A DNA stretch of 64,000 nt from Bacteroidota bacterium (GCA_020403265.1 JADBXZ010000008.1:62001-126000); one strand, 5' to 3'; positions 9,547-17,783 are shown, counted from the stretch's first letter. Program-made: numbers and translations. Notes: generated by a model not told the origin, from the sequence alone.

Positions 9547-10281
9547 TTGACAAGAACTTCTAAATATTTAATCACATTGGTTTTATGTTGTCAGTGTTTT
9601 GTAATATTTTCTTATCCGCTTAAACATAATCGTAAACGCTTTGTGCAACGTTTTGGTTTGGGTGCATTTTACGGGTTCTATAAAATTAATCAAAATCATA
9701 GCATCAATCCAACACCCAGGGCTGCGGCGTTAATTAGTTATAAATCCGAAATTTATTTAGATCATCGGAAGCAAAGTTCTTTAATGTTCGGCTTAGAGTA
9801 TTTTTACCATGGCGTTAATTTCAACAGCTATTATTTTAAACCGGATTCTTTAAAGTTGTATGATAAAAGTTTTTCTTATCAATATAGTTTGGGAATTAAT
9901 GAATTGGCCCTTCCACTTTTGTATAAGTACTCATTTGTATCTGATAAAGAAGCACTTTTTAGTCCGTATTTGTTTTTGGGTTATAATTTTAGATTCATGC
10001 TGCCAACCACAAGTTTGGTAAGATTAAACGGCAATGAAATTAAACGGGAAAATGTGCAAATGAGTTTTAAAAATCCTTTGTTTTTAAACACACTTAACAG
10101 TGGCGTTCAGATTGCAATTGGTTTTCAAAAAAACAATTACGAAAGTTCCAATTCCGGTTTTTTTGTTGAGTTAATGTGTCGTGCCAATTTTTCGCCGTAT
10201 TTGTATCAAACCAATTACAGCGCCAGTTCCTTATTTATCAATAACACTCATTTAGGGTTAAATTTAGGGTTTAAGTTATAA
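9547..10281 (+). CDS. Outer-membrane beta-barrel protein
   Basis: 244 residues. A signal peptide ends about residue 24. The rest alternates short amphipathic strands with tight turns and finishes in a strand ending in Phe-Lys-Leu (GLNLGFKL), as expected for a small outer-membrane barrel. No ligand or enzyme motif is visible. The start is a TTG. No ATG precedes the signal peptide, so the unusual start is accepted. It closes the plus-strand run and is followed by a terminator. Confidence 0.65.
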   Translation: MTRTSKYLITLVLCCQCFVIFSYPLKHNRKRFVQRFGLGAFYGFYKINQNHSINPTPRAAALISYKSEIYLDHRKQSSLMFGLEYFYHGVNFNSYYFKPDSLKLYDKSFSYQYSLGINELALPLLYKYSFVSDKEALFSPYLFLGYNFRFMLPTTSLVRLNGNEIKRENVQMSFKNPLFLNTLNSGVQIAIGFQKNNYESSNSGFFVELMCRANFSPYLYQTNYSASSLFINNTHLGLNLGFKL

Positions 10282-10306
10282 AAAAACCCTCCAATAAGAG
10301 GGTTTT
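10281..10306. terminator. Bidirectional terminator, probably the original tRNA-Arg terminator
   Basis: Stem ACCCTC / GAGGGT with a CAATAA loop, flanked by A-run and T-run on both sides, so it can work in both directions. It ends the barrel gene. Read on the minus strand it directly follows the copy of the tRNA-Arg 3' end at 10309-10323, which suggests it was the tRNA terminator before an island separated them. Confidence 0.75.
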
Positions 10307-10308
10307 CG

Positions 10309-10323
10309 GTAGTCCCAGCAGGA
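10309..10323. repeat. Distal attachment-site copy (tRNA-Arg 3' end)
   Basis: The 15 bases GTAGTCCCAGCAGGA are identical to 13168-13182, which include the 3' end of the tRNA-Arg gene. Direct duplication of a tRNA 3' end is the usual footprint of tyrosine-integrase insertion. No other part of the tRNA is present here. Confidence 0.75.
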
Positions 10324-10650
10324 TTTTTAATAAGCATCGAAAGCATTATAAATATTGATGTTTTTAAAATTTAATAAAAAATAGTCAGGCAAAAATGAAA
10401 TAAATCCCATCAAAAACATAGTAATTTAATTAATATAAACTTACTTTAATATCATCTATATTAAGCTTTGTTTAAGTGCTTATATGCATTAAAAATTTGG
10501 TAGTCATTAAAATTTAACATTTAATGTATTATTAATAAACGCATAAATAATTAATTATCAGACTTATAGGCTTGTTAAATTTTAAAATAATTTCAATTAA
10601 ATTCTCATAAAAATGAAAAAATTTTTAAAATTTTGTACTAAATTTGTAGC
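10324..10650. other. Gene-free AT-rich left flank of the tRNA-Arg island
   Basis: About 330 bp at over 75% A+T, with stop codons in all frames. No gene, RNA fold or long repeat is apparent. A promoter-like box (TAAATTTG) lies at its right end. If the island once had an integrase, it would be expected here. Confidence 0.5.
10637..10644 (+). promoter_or_regulatory. Candidate -7 box for the small island ORF
   Basis: TAAATTTG matches the Bacteroidota -7 consensus TAnnTTTG and lies 6 bp before ATG 10651. A clear -33 TTTG at the proper spacing is not seen, so this is a partial match. Confidence 0.4.
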
Positions 10651-10815
10651 ATGATTAATAGACTTAGAAAAATAGTGAGTTTAAAGTTTGCTTCAATAAA
10701 ACTAAAAGCTATCAAAACAAGCGAATCTATTAAAGATCATAAAGTTGTTTTAACAGAAATAACAGCAGAAGAGATTGAAGCAAATCGATGTAAGCAGTAT
10801 AAATACGCTATTTAG
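10651..10815 (+). CDS. Small basic protein overlapping the DUF6934-like gene
   Basis: An ATG-started frame of 54 codons placed just after a -7-like box. The product starts MINRLRKIVSLKF, is Lys-rich and has an acidic stretch (ITAEEIEANR) near the end. It overlaps the next gene by 41 bp in another frame. I do not recognise it. The pairing with a larger gene, the shared promoter and the overlap suggest co-translation. Alternatively it is a leader peptide that helps the downstream TTG start. Confidence 0.4.
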   Translation: MINRLRKIVSLKFASIKLKAIKTSESIKDHKVVLTEITAEEIEANRCKQYKYAI

Positions 10816-11377
10816 TAGTATAGAGTCCACTGGTAAATTTTACAATTTTAAGTATAGGTGTTCTAATAAATTAAGTCAAATAGGTTTGATTAAGGATCAT
10901 ATTTTCGTGTTTAGTAATTTTAAAAACGAAAAATTTCAGGCTAATCTCCATGAATATGACATTGGTTTATTTGCAGTAAAATTTTATTCAAAAAAGCATA
11001 AATTAAGTAAGGACAAATATAGTCTGTTGACTAACAATGGAGATGCAATGACAATATTGAAAACTATGGTTGCTATAATGATTTATACTTTAAATCAATA
11101 TCCCAATTATAGCTTTTGTTTTATTGGAAATGCAAGTAAGGACGAACAAACAGAGAAAACCAAACGATTTAAGGTTTACAGTAGAATTATGCAAAGATAT
11201 TTTAGTACAGATAACTTTTCGCATACTAATGATGCTAAGATATCCCTATATAGCATGATAAATAAAAAATCTAATGTTCAATTAATGGCTAGTAAAATTG
11301 CAAATTTGGCACAAAAGGAAATAATTGATAGAGGAAACAACAATGATAGTGTGAGTTTGGCGAGAAATACTAAATAG
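10775..11377 (+). CDS. DUF6934-like protein of unknown function
   Basis: 200 residues. The block VKFYSKKHKLSKDKYSLL, then TNNGDAMTILKTMV, the helix IMIYTLNQYP, FCFIGNA and the TKRFKVYSRIM segment match the pattern I remember for DUF6934, a small Bacteroidota accessory family of unknown role. The start must be TTG 10775 or further downstream, since an in-frame TAA lies 15 bp upstream. The preceding small ORF overlaps it by 41 bp. Such genes are frequent in genomic islands. Whether they serve defence or toxin-antitoxin roles is unknown. Confidence 0.55.
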   Translation: MKQIDVSSINTLFSSIESTGKFYNFKYRCSNKLSQIGLIKDHIFVFSNFKNEKFQANLHEYDIGLFAVKFYSKKHKLSKDKYSLLTNNGDAMTILKTMVAIMIYTLNQYPNYSFCFIGNASKDEQTEKTKRFKVYSRIMQRYFSTDNFSHTNDAKISLYSMINKKSNVQLMASKIANLAQKEIIDRGNNNDSVSLARNTK

Positions 11378-11714
11378 TGCTTTGCTTTGTCCTATTAACA
11401 ATAAAAAAACAAGTATACTTTTAATTATAAAATAAAAATGTAATAACAAAAAAGAGAATATTTAGCGGCTTTTATAAATTATTATATTTTTTGTTCTATT
11501 ATGATATATTGTATTTATATGATTTTTAACGCTTAAAATAGAAAAGATTGTTTGTTAATTGCATACTGCTTCAGTTTAGGAATAAATGAGAAGTCTTTAA
11601 CAAACGGAAAGCCAGCCAGACCGGTTGGCTTTTTAATTAGTTTTTAATCTCGTTATGTTTTCACATATGTTCCTTTTGTTTAAAATCAAAGGAATTTATG
11701 ATTAAATTTATTCT
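11378..11714. other. Intergenic region in the tRNA-Arg island
   Basis: 337 bp of AT-rich sequence without a convincing gene. The only feature I see is the terminator at 11608-11634. The last 40 bp before the next gene contain TTTG and TAAATTTA, a weak promoter-like pair with too long a spacer. Confidence 0.4.
11608..11634 (+). terminator. Rho-independent terminator
   Basis: Stem AAGCCAGCC... / ...GGTTGGCTT followed by TTTTT. It lies 230 bp after the DUF6934-like gene and 80 bp before the next gene, separating two transcription units. Confidence 0.6.
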
Positions 11715-12797
11715 ATGAATCTTTTTAAAAAATTCTTTGGTGGCAAGATAGAACAAAAACTATCAGTTGAAAATGCTGATTTATCAGATGATAAGAATGA
11801 CCTTGATAGTAAAAAAGTTATTGAAGAAGTTAAACCAATAATTACTGAAATAAAAAAGGATGTCCAAAGTCCGATAATCAATAAGGAACAAGTTTCTAAG
11901 AAACCGCAACGTGTTATTACGGAATTTCGTTCTGGCGAATCAATTTATAAGTATCTAGGGATTAATCATGAATTTACAAATCAACTTTATTTTGTTGATG
12001 ATTCCCAAAAAGAAAGTCTTTTGCGTTTTATTGCGGATGTAGAAAAAAAATTCAAGTTAAGTGAAATCGTGTCTTCAAAAAAGTTTGACGTGCTCATATC
12101 AGATAGGTTTCATTATTACGTCGATTCCTATAAGTGGGCTTATAAAAATGATGCCTATAGTCTGGATTCTTCGTTCCCATATTTTTCTGTTACGCAATTT
12201 TTTATATTTGAGATACAATATTTCAATGAAATTCAGCGCGGTGAAGAAATAGAAAGTAAATTGAGTGAGATAAGATTGATAAAAGCAGATAATGAGAGTC
12301 CTGAAATTGCAAGGTTTAATATAATAAATAAGTCTTACAGTAATTTATTTGACATTGATGCCGAGCTAAGGATAATTAATAACTATTTAGAGTCCAAACA
12401 AAACTTTAGATATTACGAAATTGGTTCCCTCATTGATTGCTTAGTTGATTTTTATCTTAAGTCTAAGGATTTTGCTAAAACAGAATACTATTTTAACCAA
12501 CTTTTAGTAAAAGTAGTTCATGAAGATTACGATAAGTTGGAGGATGCATTTATTAACTTTAGTTCTAAATTAGAAGCTTCTAAAGAATCTGCACTGGCAT
12601 TACATTATGCTGAGAGTGGACTTGATTTTCTTCTTAAGCATTTTCCAAAACCCGAATATAAAAAAACAGGTCGGATTTACGGTAAATATATTAATTTATT
12701 AATAGAGCATGGTAAACACGAAGAAGCGTCGAAATTAATTGACGAAGCGCATAGGTATAATGAAGCCTTGGATTTTAGTTATTTAAAGAAAAATTAA
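11715..12797 (+). CDS. Unrecognised 360-aa cytosolic protein
   Basis: The N-terminus (MNLFKKFFGG) is followed by an acidic, Lys-rich linker to about residue 75. An alpha-helical body follows, with YFNQLL, ALHYAESGLDFLL and KYINLLIEHGKHEEASKLI in the C-terminal half, which look like two or three TPR-like helical pairs. No signal peptide or membrane helix. The family is unknown to me. It lies 3 bp before the small lipoprotein gene, so the two are one operon inside the island. Confidence 0.6.
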   Translation: MNLFKKFFGGKIEQKLSVENADLSDDKNDLDSKKVIEEVKPIITEIKKDVQSPIINKEQVSKKPQRVITEFRSGESIYKYLGINHEFTNQLYFVDDSQKESLLRFIADVEKKFKLSEIVSSKKFDVLISDRFHYYVDSYKWAYKNDAYSLDSSFPYFSVTQFFIFEIQYFNEIQRGEEIESKLSEIRLIKADNESPEIARFNIINKSYSNLFDIDAELRIINNYLESKQNFRYYEIGSLIDCLVDFYLKSKDFAKTEYYFNQLLVKVVHEDYDKLEDAFINFSSKLEASKESALALHYAESGLDFLLKHFPKPEYKKTGRIYGKYINLLIEHGKHEEASKLIDEAHRYNEALDFSYLKKN

Positions 12798-12800
12798 ATT

Positions 12801-13001
12801 ATGAAAAAACTTATTTGTTTTTTGCCTTTAGTTTTATTCGCATGTGGTCAGTCGCAAGAAGAATTAAACGAATTAAAGAAAAAAAGGATAGCTGACAGCA
12901 TCGAGAACTTTAATAAAGTCAAAGTTTTAGTTGACAGTCTTAATGAGGTAAGGGCTAAGAATATTGCAGATAGCATTGCCAGTATTTTGACCGATTTTTA
13001 A
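12801..13001 (+). CDS. Small lipoprotein, paralogue of the one in the tRNA-Glu island
   Basis: 66 residues: MKK signal, lipobox LFAC, then CGQSQEELN and a charged helical region with RIADS and ADSIASIL. The protein at 51247-51468 shares MKK, PL, CGQSQEE, KRIADS and LADSIA in the same order. Both sit at the tRNA-proximal edge of an integrated island, although in opposite orientation relative to the tRNA. The function is unknown. Size and anchoring resemble entry-exclusion or lysis lipoproteins, but that is only a guess. Confidence 0.7.
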   Translation: MKKLICFLPLVLFACGQSQEELNELKKKRIADSIENFNKVKVLVDSLNEVRAKNIADSIASILTDF

Positions 13002-13092
13002 TAAAGACCAAGATGTCAGTCATAATCACGCTTTGCGAGTTATAATAATATAGGTGTGATTAACTTCAATAATTTTAGCAAGATTTTAAATT

Positions 13093-13113
13093 GTGGGGAA
13101 TTAGTGGGGAATT
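13093..13113. repeat. Tandem GTGGGGAATT repeat next to att site
   Basis: GTGGGGAATT occurs twice, at 13093-13102 and 13104-13113, 55 bp from the tRNA-side attachment copy. Its location fits an integrase arm-type or excisionase site. No matching copy is seen at the left end. Confidence 0.4.
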
Positions 13114-13120
13114 TCTAAAT

Positions 13121-13158
13121 AAAAAGACCCTAAACATTTGATTGTAAAGGGTTTTTTT
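13121..13158. terminator. Terminator between lipoprotein gene and tRNA-Arg
   Basis: ACCCT-AA-ACA / TGT-AA-AGGGT stem with A-run on the left and seven T on the right, usable in both directions. It would end the island operon from the left and the tRNA-Arg transcript from the right. It replaces the original tRNA terminator now at 10281-10306. Confidence 0.65.
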
Positions 13159-13167
13159 GTTTTAGTA

Positions 13168-13182
13168 GTAGTCCCAGCAGGA
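13168..13182. repeat. tRNA-proximal attachment-site copy
   Basis: GTAGTCCCAGCAGGA, identical to 10309-10323. It overlaps the last 14 bases of the tRNA-Arg gene, so the tRNA stays intact after insertion. Confidence 0.75.
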
Positions 13183-13242
13183 CTCGAACCTGCGACCTAC
13201 GGTTTAGAAAACCGTTGCTCTATCCAGTTGAGCTATGGGACC
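13169..13242 (-). tRNA. tRNA-Arg (anticodon TCT)
   Basis: On the minus strand: acceptor GGTCCCA pairs with TGGGACT (one G-T pair), D-arm AGCTCAACTGGATAGAGC, anticodon stem ACGGT-TTTCTAA-ACCGT with TCT in the loop, and T-arm with GGTTCGAGTCC. CCA is not encoded. It is 74 bp and the target of the adjacent island. Confidence 0.95.
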
Positions 13243-13342
13243 ATATTAAGTAATAATATCTTACTAATTTGGAGTGCAAAGATAAAAAATAAAATTATTA
13301 TTCCAATTATAATTATTTTAGCATTTTAAACGTTATTAAGTT

Positions 13343-15292
13343 CTGAAACTTTCAATTGTTATAGTTAATTACAACGTTAAACATTTTTTAGAACAATGTT
13401 TATATTCAGTTTTAAATTCGATAAAAGATATTGAAGCTGAAGTTTTTGTAGTAGATAATAATTCTGTTGATGGAAGCGTGGCGCTTGTTAAAGAAAAATT
13501 CCCCACAATTAAGTTAATATGTAATTCGGTAAACACCGGGTTTGCCGTGGCTAATAACCAAGCCATTAAAATGGCTGCCGGAGAGTATGTATTACTCTTA
13601 AATCCTGACACCATTGTACAAGAAGACACTTTTGCGAAAACATTAGCTTTCATGGATTCTCATTACGATGCTGGTGGGTTAGGAATAAAAATGCTTGATG
13701 GTAAAGGTAATTTTTTGCCTGAAAGTAAGAGAGGGTTACCAACTCCGGCCGTTGCATTTTATAAGATTTTTGGATTATCCAAGCTGTTTCCTAATTCTAA
13801 AAAATTCGGTCAGTATCATCTAACATATTTAGATAAAAATCAAACACATGAAGTACCTGTTCTCAGTGGAGCATTTATGCTAATGCGCAAAGAAACTTTG
13901 GATAAAGTCGGTTTATTGGACGAAACCTTTTTTATGTATGGTGAGGACATTGATTTAAGTTATCGGATAACAGAAGGAGGCTATAAAAACTATTATTTTG
14001 CCGACAGTAGCATTATTCATTACAAAGGGGAGAGTACTAAAAAAAGCAGTGTTAATTATGTTATTGTTTTTTACAAAGCAATGTCCATTTTTGCCAACAA
14101 GCATTTTAGTAACAGTAATGCTAAGTTGTTTAATTTCCTTATTCATCTTGCAATCTATTTACGTGCTTTTGTGGCTATTGTGGCGAGAATGGTTAAACAA
14201 TTGTTTTATCCTGCGATTGACTTTGTGATTATCTTATCTAGCTTATATCTCTGTAAAACTGTTTACGAAATTAACTTTAAACTCTATCCGAATTTTTACA
14301 GTAAGGAAATACTTAATTTGTTTTTCCCACTCTATACATTAGTTTGGATGACCTTTACTTATTTTAGTGGTGGTTATGATACGCCATTGAAACTGAGCAA
14401 ACTAATACGTGGGGTATTAACTGGTATGGGTTTTATTTTGGTTATTTATTCACTTCTGCCTGAGTTCTATCGGTTTTCACGTGCTTTAATTTTAATTGGT
14501 TCACTTGTCACGCTTATGATTTATATCGTAACTCGCGTTTTATACAATTTTATCGGAATTAAACAATTCAAGTGGTTTAACGCTAAGTCAGGTAACAGAA
14601 TTGCTATTATTGGAAGCGAACAAGAGTTTGAAAGGGTTCATCAGCTTTTAAAACAAACAAGAATAAGAGCTAATTTTATAGGATTTATTAGTAATGAAAA
14701 CAATGGGATTAGAAATACAAATTACATTGGACATTTTCATCAAATTAGTGAAGCTATAGAAATACATCAAATTAATGAAATTATTTTTTGCGCTAAAGAT
14801 ATTTCGTCTGCAAACATTATTAAGCACATGGTAACGCTCGTTACTAAAGGTGTAGAGTTTAAAATTGCACCTCCTGAGAGTTTAAGTATTATTGGAAGTA
14901 ACAGTATTGACACTGCCGGTGATTTATATATAATTGATGTTAACAATATCGGTAGACCGGAAAACAGAAGAAGCAAGCGATTACTGGATATTGGGGTTTC
15001 TGTGTTTTTGCTTTTGTTTTCCATTGTGTTTATTTTCTTTCAAAAGAATAAAATTAATTTCATTAAAAATTGTTTACTTGTTTTGTTTGGCTACCATACC
15101 TGGGTAGGTTTTGGAAAACAAAACCGCAAAGACTTACCATCGATAAAGCCTTCTGTATTGCTCCCAATGGATAATTCAACTTTTTTAACGAATCAGAATT
15201 ATGATACTGTGTATTTCAATTACGCTAAAGATTATCAAATCAATAGTGATTTTCGTCACATCATTAAAAACATTAAATACTTAGGTAATTGA
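13343..15292 (+). CDS. Family 2 glycosyltransferase fused to a polyprenyl glycosylphosphotransferase-like region
   Basis: 649 residues. The first about 215 residues form a GT-A glycosyltransferase: SIVIVNYN, VVDNNSVDGS, LNPDTI (DxD-like) and MYGEDIDLSYR. Five or so membrane helices follow, then a Rossmann-like domain (NRIAIIGSEQEFERV) as in the N-terminal half of WcaJ-type sugar-phosphate transferases. The end reads RRSKRLLDIGVS, the start of a sugar-transferase domain, but only its membrane helix and a YHTWVGFG remnant remain. The N-terminal strand lies upstream of any ATG, GTG or TTG, so CTG 13343 (Leu-Lys-Leu-Ser as Met-Lys-Leu-Ser) is the likely start. A GTG at 13478 would delete the first GT strand. 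Confidence 0.8.
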   Translation: MKLSIVIVNYNVKHFLEQCLYSVLNSIKDIEAEVFVVDNNSVDGSVALVKEKFPTIKLICNSVNTGFAVANNQAIKMAAGEYVLLLNPDTIVQEDTFAKTLAFMDSHYDAGGLGIKMLDGKGNFLPESKRGLPTPAVAFYKIFGLSKLFPNSKKFGQYHLTYLDKNQTHEVPVLSGAFMLMRKETLDKVGLLDETFFMYGEDIDLSYRITEGGYKNYYFADSSIIHYKGESTKKSSVNYVIVFYKAMSIFANKHFSNSNAKLFNFLIHLAIYLRAFVAIVARMVKQLFYPAIDFVIILSSLYLCKTVYEINFKLYPNFYSKEILNLFFPLYTLVWMTFTYFSGGYDTPLKLSKLIRGVLTGMGFILVIYSLLPEFYRFSRALILIGSLVTLMIYIVTRVLYNFIGIKQFKWFNAKSGNRIAIIGSEQEFERVHQLLKQTRIRANFIGFISNENNGIRNTNYIGHFHQISEAIEIHQINEIIFCAKDISSANIIKHMVTLVTKGVEFKIAPPESLSIIGSNSIDTAGDLYIIDVNNIGRPENRRSKRLLDIGVSVFLLLFSIVFIFFQKNKINFIKNCLLVLFGYHTWVGFGKQNRKDLPSIKPSVLLPMDNSTFLTNQNYDTVYFNYAKDYQINSDFRHIIKNIKYLGN

Positions 15293-16485
15293 GTTTAGAA
15301 CAATCAGAGTCGTTGCCAATTTCCAGTGCTGCTTTGCATCAATTTTACGAAAAAAAATTCGCTTACTATACCACTCTAAATAACAATTTAAAAAAATTAT
15401 TTGTACAAAGGTGTTTATACTTTATTAATTACAAGGACATTATAACGGAAGATTATAAATCGGTACCGAATAAAATAAGAGCACTCATCGCCGGTAGTGC
15501 TGTGCAACTTACACTCGGTCTTAAGATTTGGAGCTTAAGTTATTTTGATACCGTTGTTGTTCATCCGGATGTATTTTCTGACCCCAATAACGATCAAAGG
15601 TACTACGGTTTAACCAGTATGGGAGGCAGTATTCGGTTAAGTTTTAAAAGTTTTTTGGGCGGATATGCCAACCCAAATGATAACATCAATCTAGGGTTGC
15701 ATGAATTTGCTCATGCCTTGCGTTTGAACTCTGTTAAGGGCCATGAGCAGGATTATTTTTTTGAGCACTACTATTCTGCATGGCTTGGATCGGCAATAAA
15801 GGCATTTAAAGATGTCCAATCGGTTAATACTTCAATTTTTAGGAGGTATGGTGGAACTAATATGAACGAATTTTTAAGTGTTTGTATTGAGCATTTCTTT
15901 GAATCACCGCATGAAATTAGATCAAATTATCCTTTACTTTACATTAATACGGCAATACTTTTAAACCAAACTCATGAAAATGGCATAACTGAGATTAATA
16001 TAAGAGAAAAGTTCTTCAACATAAAAAACGCAAATTACGACAGTTCACTTACTTTGAATTTTAATAAACTGAAGTTCACGAAAAGATATGTTGTTGTTTT
16101 ATACATTTTAGCAGCTTTCTTTGGAATTACGGTTGTTGAAGTAGGTTTTGTATCTATGCCAAGTTTGTTTTTGGCTTTTCTGTTTACAATTACATTGGCG
16201 AATGTTGAATTCTCCTCAAGGCAATTGGTTATAGCTAACAAACAGGTAACAATTAAAAGAGGCTTTTTATTTAATTTTTTACGCAAAAATTTAAATGTTT
16301 CATTATCACATATTATTTGCTTAAAAGTGGATAGAGAAGTATCGTCGGCGAAAGCGTTTGACTTAATCGTTTATAATCCTGAGGATGATTTTTTTTATGA
16401 AGAGAACTTTATTGCAACGCCTTCAGAAATCCAAAAATTAATTCTGGAATTTAGTAAAAATAAAATCCCTATTTTTAAACAATAA
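15289..16485 (+). CDS. MtfA-like zinc peptidase with membrane and C-terminal PH-like region
   Basis: 398 residues. The N-terminal two-thirds match the MtfA/Mlc titration factor family: IAGSAVQLTLGL, the zinc motif HEFAHAL at 138-144 and NEFLSVCIEHFFESP with the downstream Glu. E. coli MtfA is a peptidase that also sequesters the Mlc repressor. Unlike MtfA, two membrane helices follow (about 262-305) and then a strand-rich segment (RQLVIANKQVTIKRGFL) that resembles bacterial PH/YdbT domains. The start is TTG 15289, overlapping the stop of the glycosyltransferase gene. Confidence 0.7.
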   Translation: MSLEQSESLPISSAALHQFYEKKFAYYTTLNNNLKKLFVQRCLYFINYKDIITEDYKSVPNKIRALIAGSAVQLTLGLKIWSLSYFDTVVVHPDVFSDPNNDQRYYGLTSMGGSIRLSFKSFLGGYANPNDNINLGLHEFAHALRLNSVKGHEQDYFFEHYYSAWLGSAIKAFKDVQSVNTSIFRRYGGTNMNEFLSVCIEHFFESPHEIRSNYPLLYINTAILLNQTHENGITEINIREKFFNIKNANYDSSLTLNFNKLKFTKRYVVVLYILAAFFGITVVEVGFVSMPSLFLAFLFTITLANVEFSSRQLVIANKQVTIKRGFLFNFLRKNLNVSLSHIICLKVDREVSSAKAFDLIVYNPEDDFFYEENFIATPSEIQKLILEFSKNKIPIFKQ

Positions 16486-16493
16486 TTTTAAAT

Positions 16494-17783
16494 ATGAAAT
16501 ACAGTAGCATTTCCTCCAGTTTATTTATAGATAATCGTCAGAAGTTCAAATCACAGTTAAAACCAAATTCAATTGCAGTTTTTGTTAGTAACGACATTAT
16601 GCCAACCAATGCTGATGGAAGCATGGGGTTTAAACAAAACTCAGACTTATTTTATCTTACTGGGGTTGATCAAGAAGATACGATATTAATAATCTACCCT
16701 GATGTGAAAGATGGTAAGCATAAAGAAGTGTTATTTATCAAAGAAACCAGCGAATTAATTGCTATTTGGGAAGGGGCTAAATTAACCAAAGATGAGGCAA
16801 AAGTAGTAAGTGGGATTGAGCATATTTATTGGTTTCATGAATTCGAAAAAGTAAGTAAGGCGCTTTTTTATCAAGCAGAAAATATATACTTAAATGCAAA
16901 CGAACATACCCGACAATATATAGAAACACAAACTGCAGAACAGCGTTTTAATAAAACTATAATAGCAAAGTATCCCTTACATCAGATACAGCGCTCTGCT
17001 CCAATTATGCACAAAATTAGAGCAGTTAAAAGCACCTACGAAATCGAGTTGATTCAGCAAGCTTGTGATATTACCGAAAAGGGCTTTAGAAGATTGCTTT
17101 CGTTTGTAAAGCCTGGCGTTTGGGAATATGAAATTGAAGCCGAATTGATCCATGAGTTTTTAAGAAATCGATCTAGAGGTTATGCTTACGGGCCAATCAT
17201 TGCAAGTGGCGCAAGTGCTTGTGTTTTACATTACGTAGACAATGATAAACAATGCAAGGATGGAGATGTGTTATTATTAGATACAGCCGCAGAGTATGCA
17301 AATTATGCAAGCGATTTAACGCGTTGCATCCCTGTTAATGGGCGCTTTACTAAACGTCAAAAAGAAGTTTATAATGCTGTATTGCATGTTATGAAGGAAG
17401 CAACTAAAATGTTGTTACCAGGCACAACCTTCGAAAAATACAACAAATCAGTTGGTGATTTGATGACGGATCAGCTTTTAAAACTTGGCTTATTGAAAAC
17501 AGATGAAGTTAAAATGCAGAATCCAAATTGGCCGGCTTACAAAAAATACTTTATGCATGGCACAAGCCATTACTTGGGTTTAGATGTGCATGACGTTGGT
17601 TTTTTTCACGAACCAATGCAAGCAGGAAACATATTTACAGTAGAGCCGGGCATTTATATACCACAAGAAAATTTAGGCATCCGTTTAGAAAATAACATAT
17701 TAGTAACTACAACAGGGCAGCTGGATTTAATGAAAAATATTCCGCTTGAGGCTGATGAAATTGAAGCGTTGATGAATCAATAG
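16494..17783 (+). CDS. pepP: Xaa-Pro aminopeptidase (M24B)
   Basis: 429 residues. The N-terminal creatinase-like domain (about 1-170) is followed by the pita-bread catalytic domain. Metal ligands are visible in LLLDTAAEYANYASDLTR (two Asp), HGTSHYLGLDVHD (His), FTVEPGIYIP (Glu) and GIRLENN (Glu). It removes an N-terminal residue preceding proline from peptides in the cytosol. The length is typical. It lies 8 bp after the MtfA-like gene and its stop touches the GTG of the hydrolase gene. Confidence 0.92.
   Translation: MKYSSISSSLFIDNRQKFKSQLKPNSIAVFVSNDIMPTNADGSMGFKQNSDLFYLTGVDQEDTILIIYPDVKDGKHKEVLFIKETSELIAIWEGAKLTKDEAKVVSGIEHIYWFHEFEKVSKALFYQAENIYLNANEHTRQYIETQTAEQRFNKTIIAKYPLHQIQRSAPIMHKIRAVKSTYEIELIQQACDITEKGFRRLLSFVKPGVWEYEIEAELIHEFLRNRSRGYAYGPIIASGASACVLHYVDNDKQCKDGDVLLLDTAAEYANYASDLTRCIPVNGRFTKRQKEVYNAVLHVMKEATKMLLPGTTFEKYNKSVGDLMTDQLLKLGLLKTDEVKMQNPNWPAYKKYFMHGTSHYLGLDVHDVGFFHEPMQAGNIFTVEPGIYIPQENLGIRLENNILVTTTGQLDLMKNIPLEADEIEALMNQ

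Larger units (their letters stand above)
10309..13182. mobile_element. Decayed 2.9-kb island integrated at tRNA-Arg
   Basis: Bounded by 15-bp direct repeats of the tRNA-Arg 3' end. It contains a DUF6934-like gene with a small overlapping partner, an unrecognised 360-aa gene and a small lipoprotein closely related to one in the tRNA-Glu island (51247-51468). There is no integrase or replication gene, and the left 330 bp are gene-free and very AT-rich. I infer a remnant that has lost its integration module. Confidence 0.6.

Noticed and set aside
10651-11377. Programmed frameshift joining the small ORF to the DUF6934-like gene
   Set aside because: No slippery run is seen in the overlap and the DUF6934-like protein looks complete alone.
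13138-13329. Plus-strand frame with PAGLEPATYGLENRCSIQLSYG-like text
   Set aside because: It is the antisense translation of the tRNA-Arg gene, a well-known false protein.
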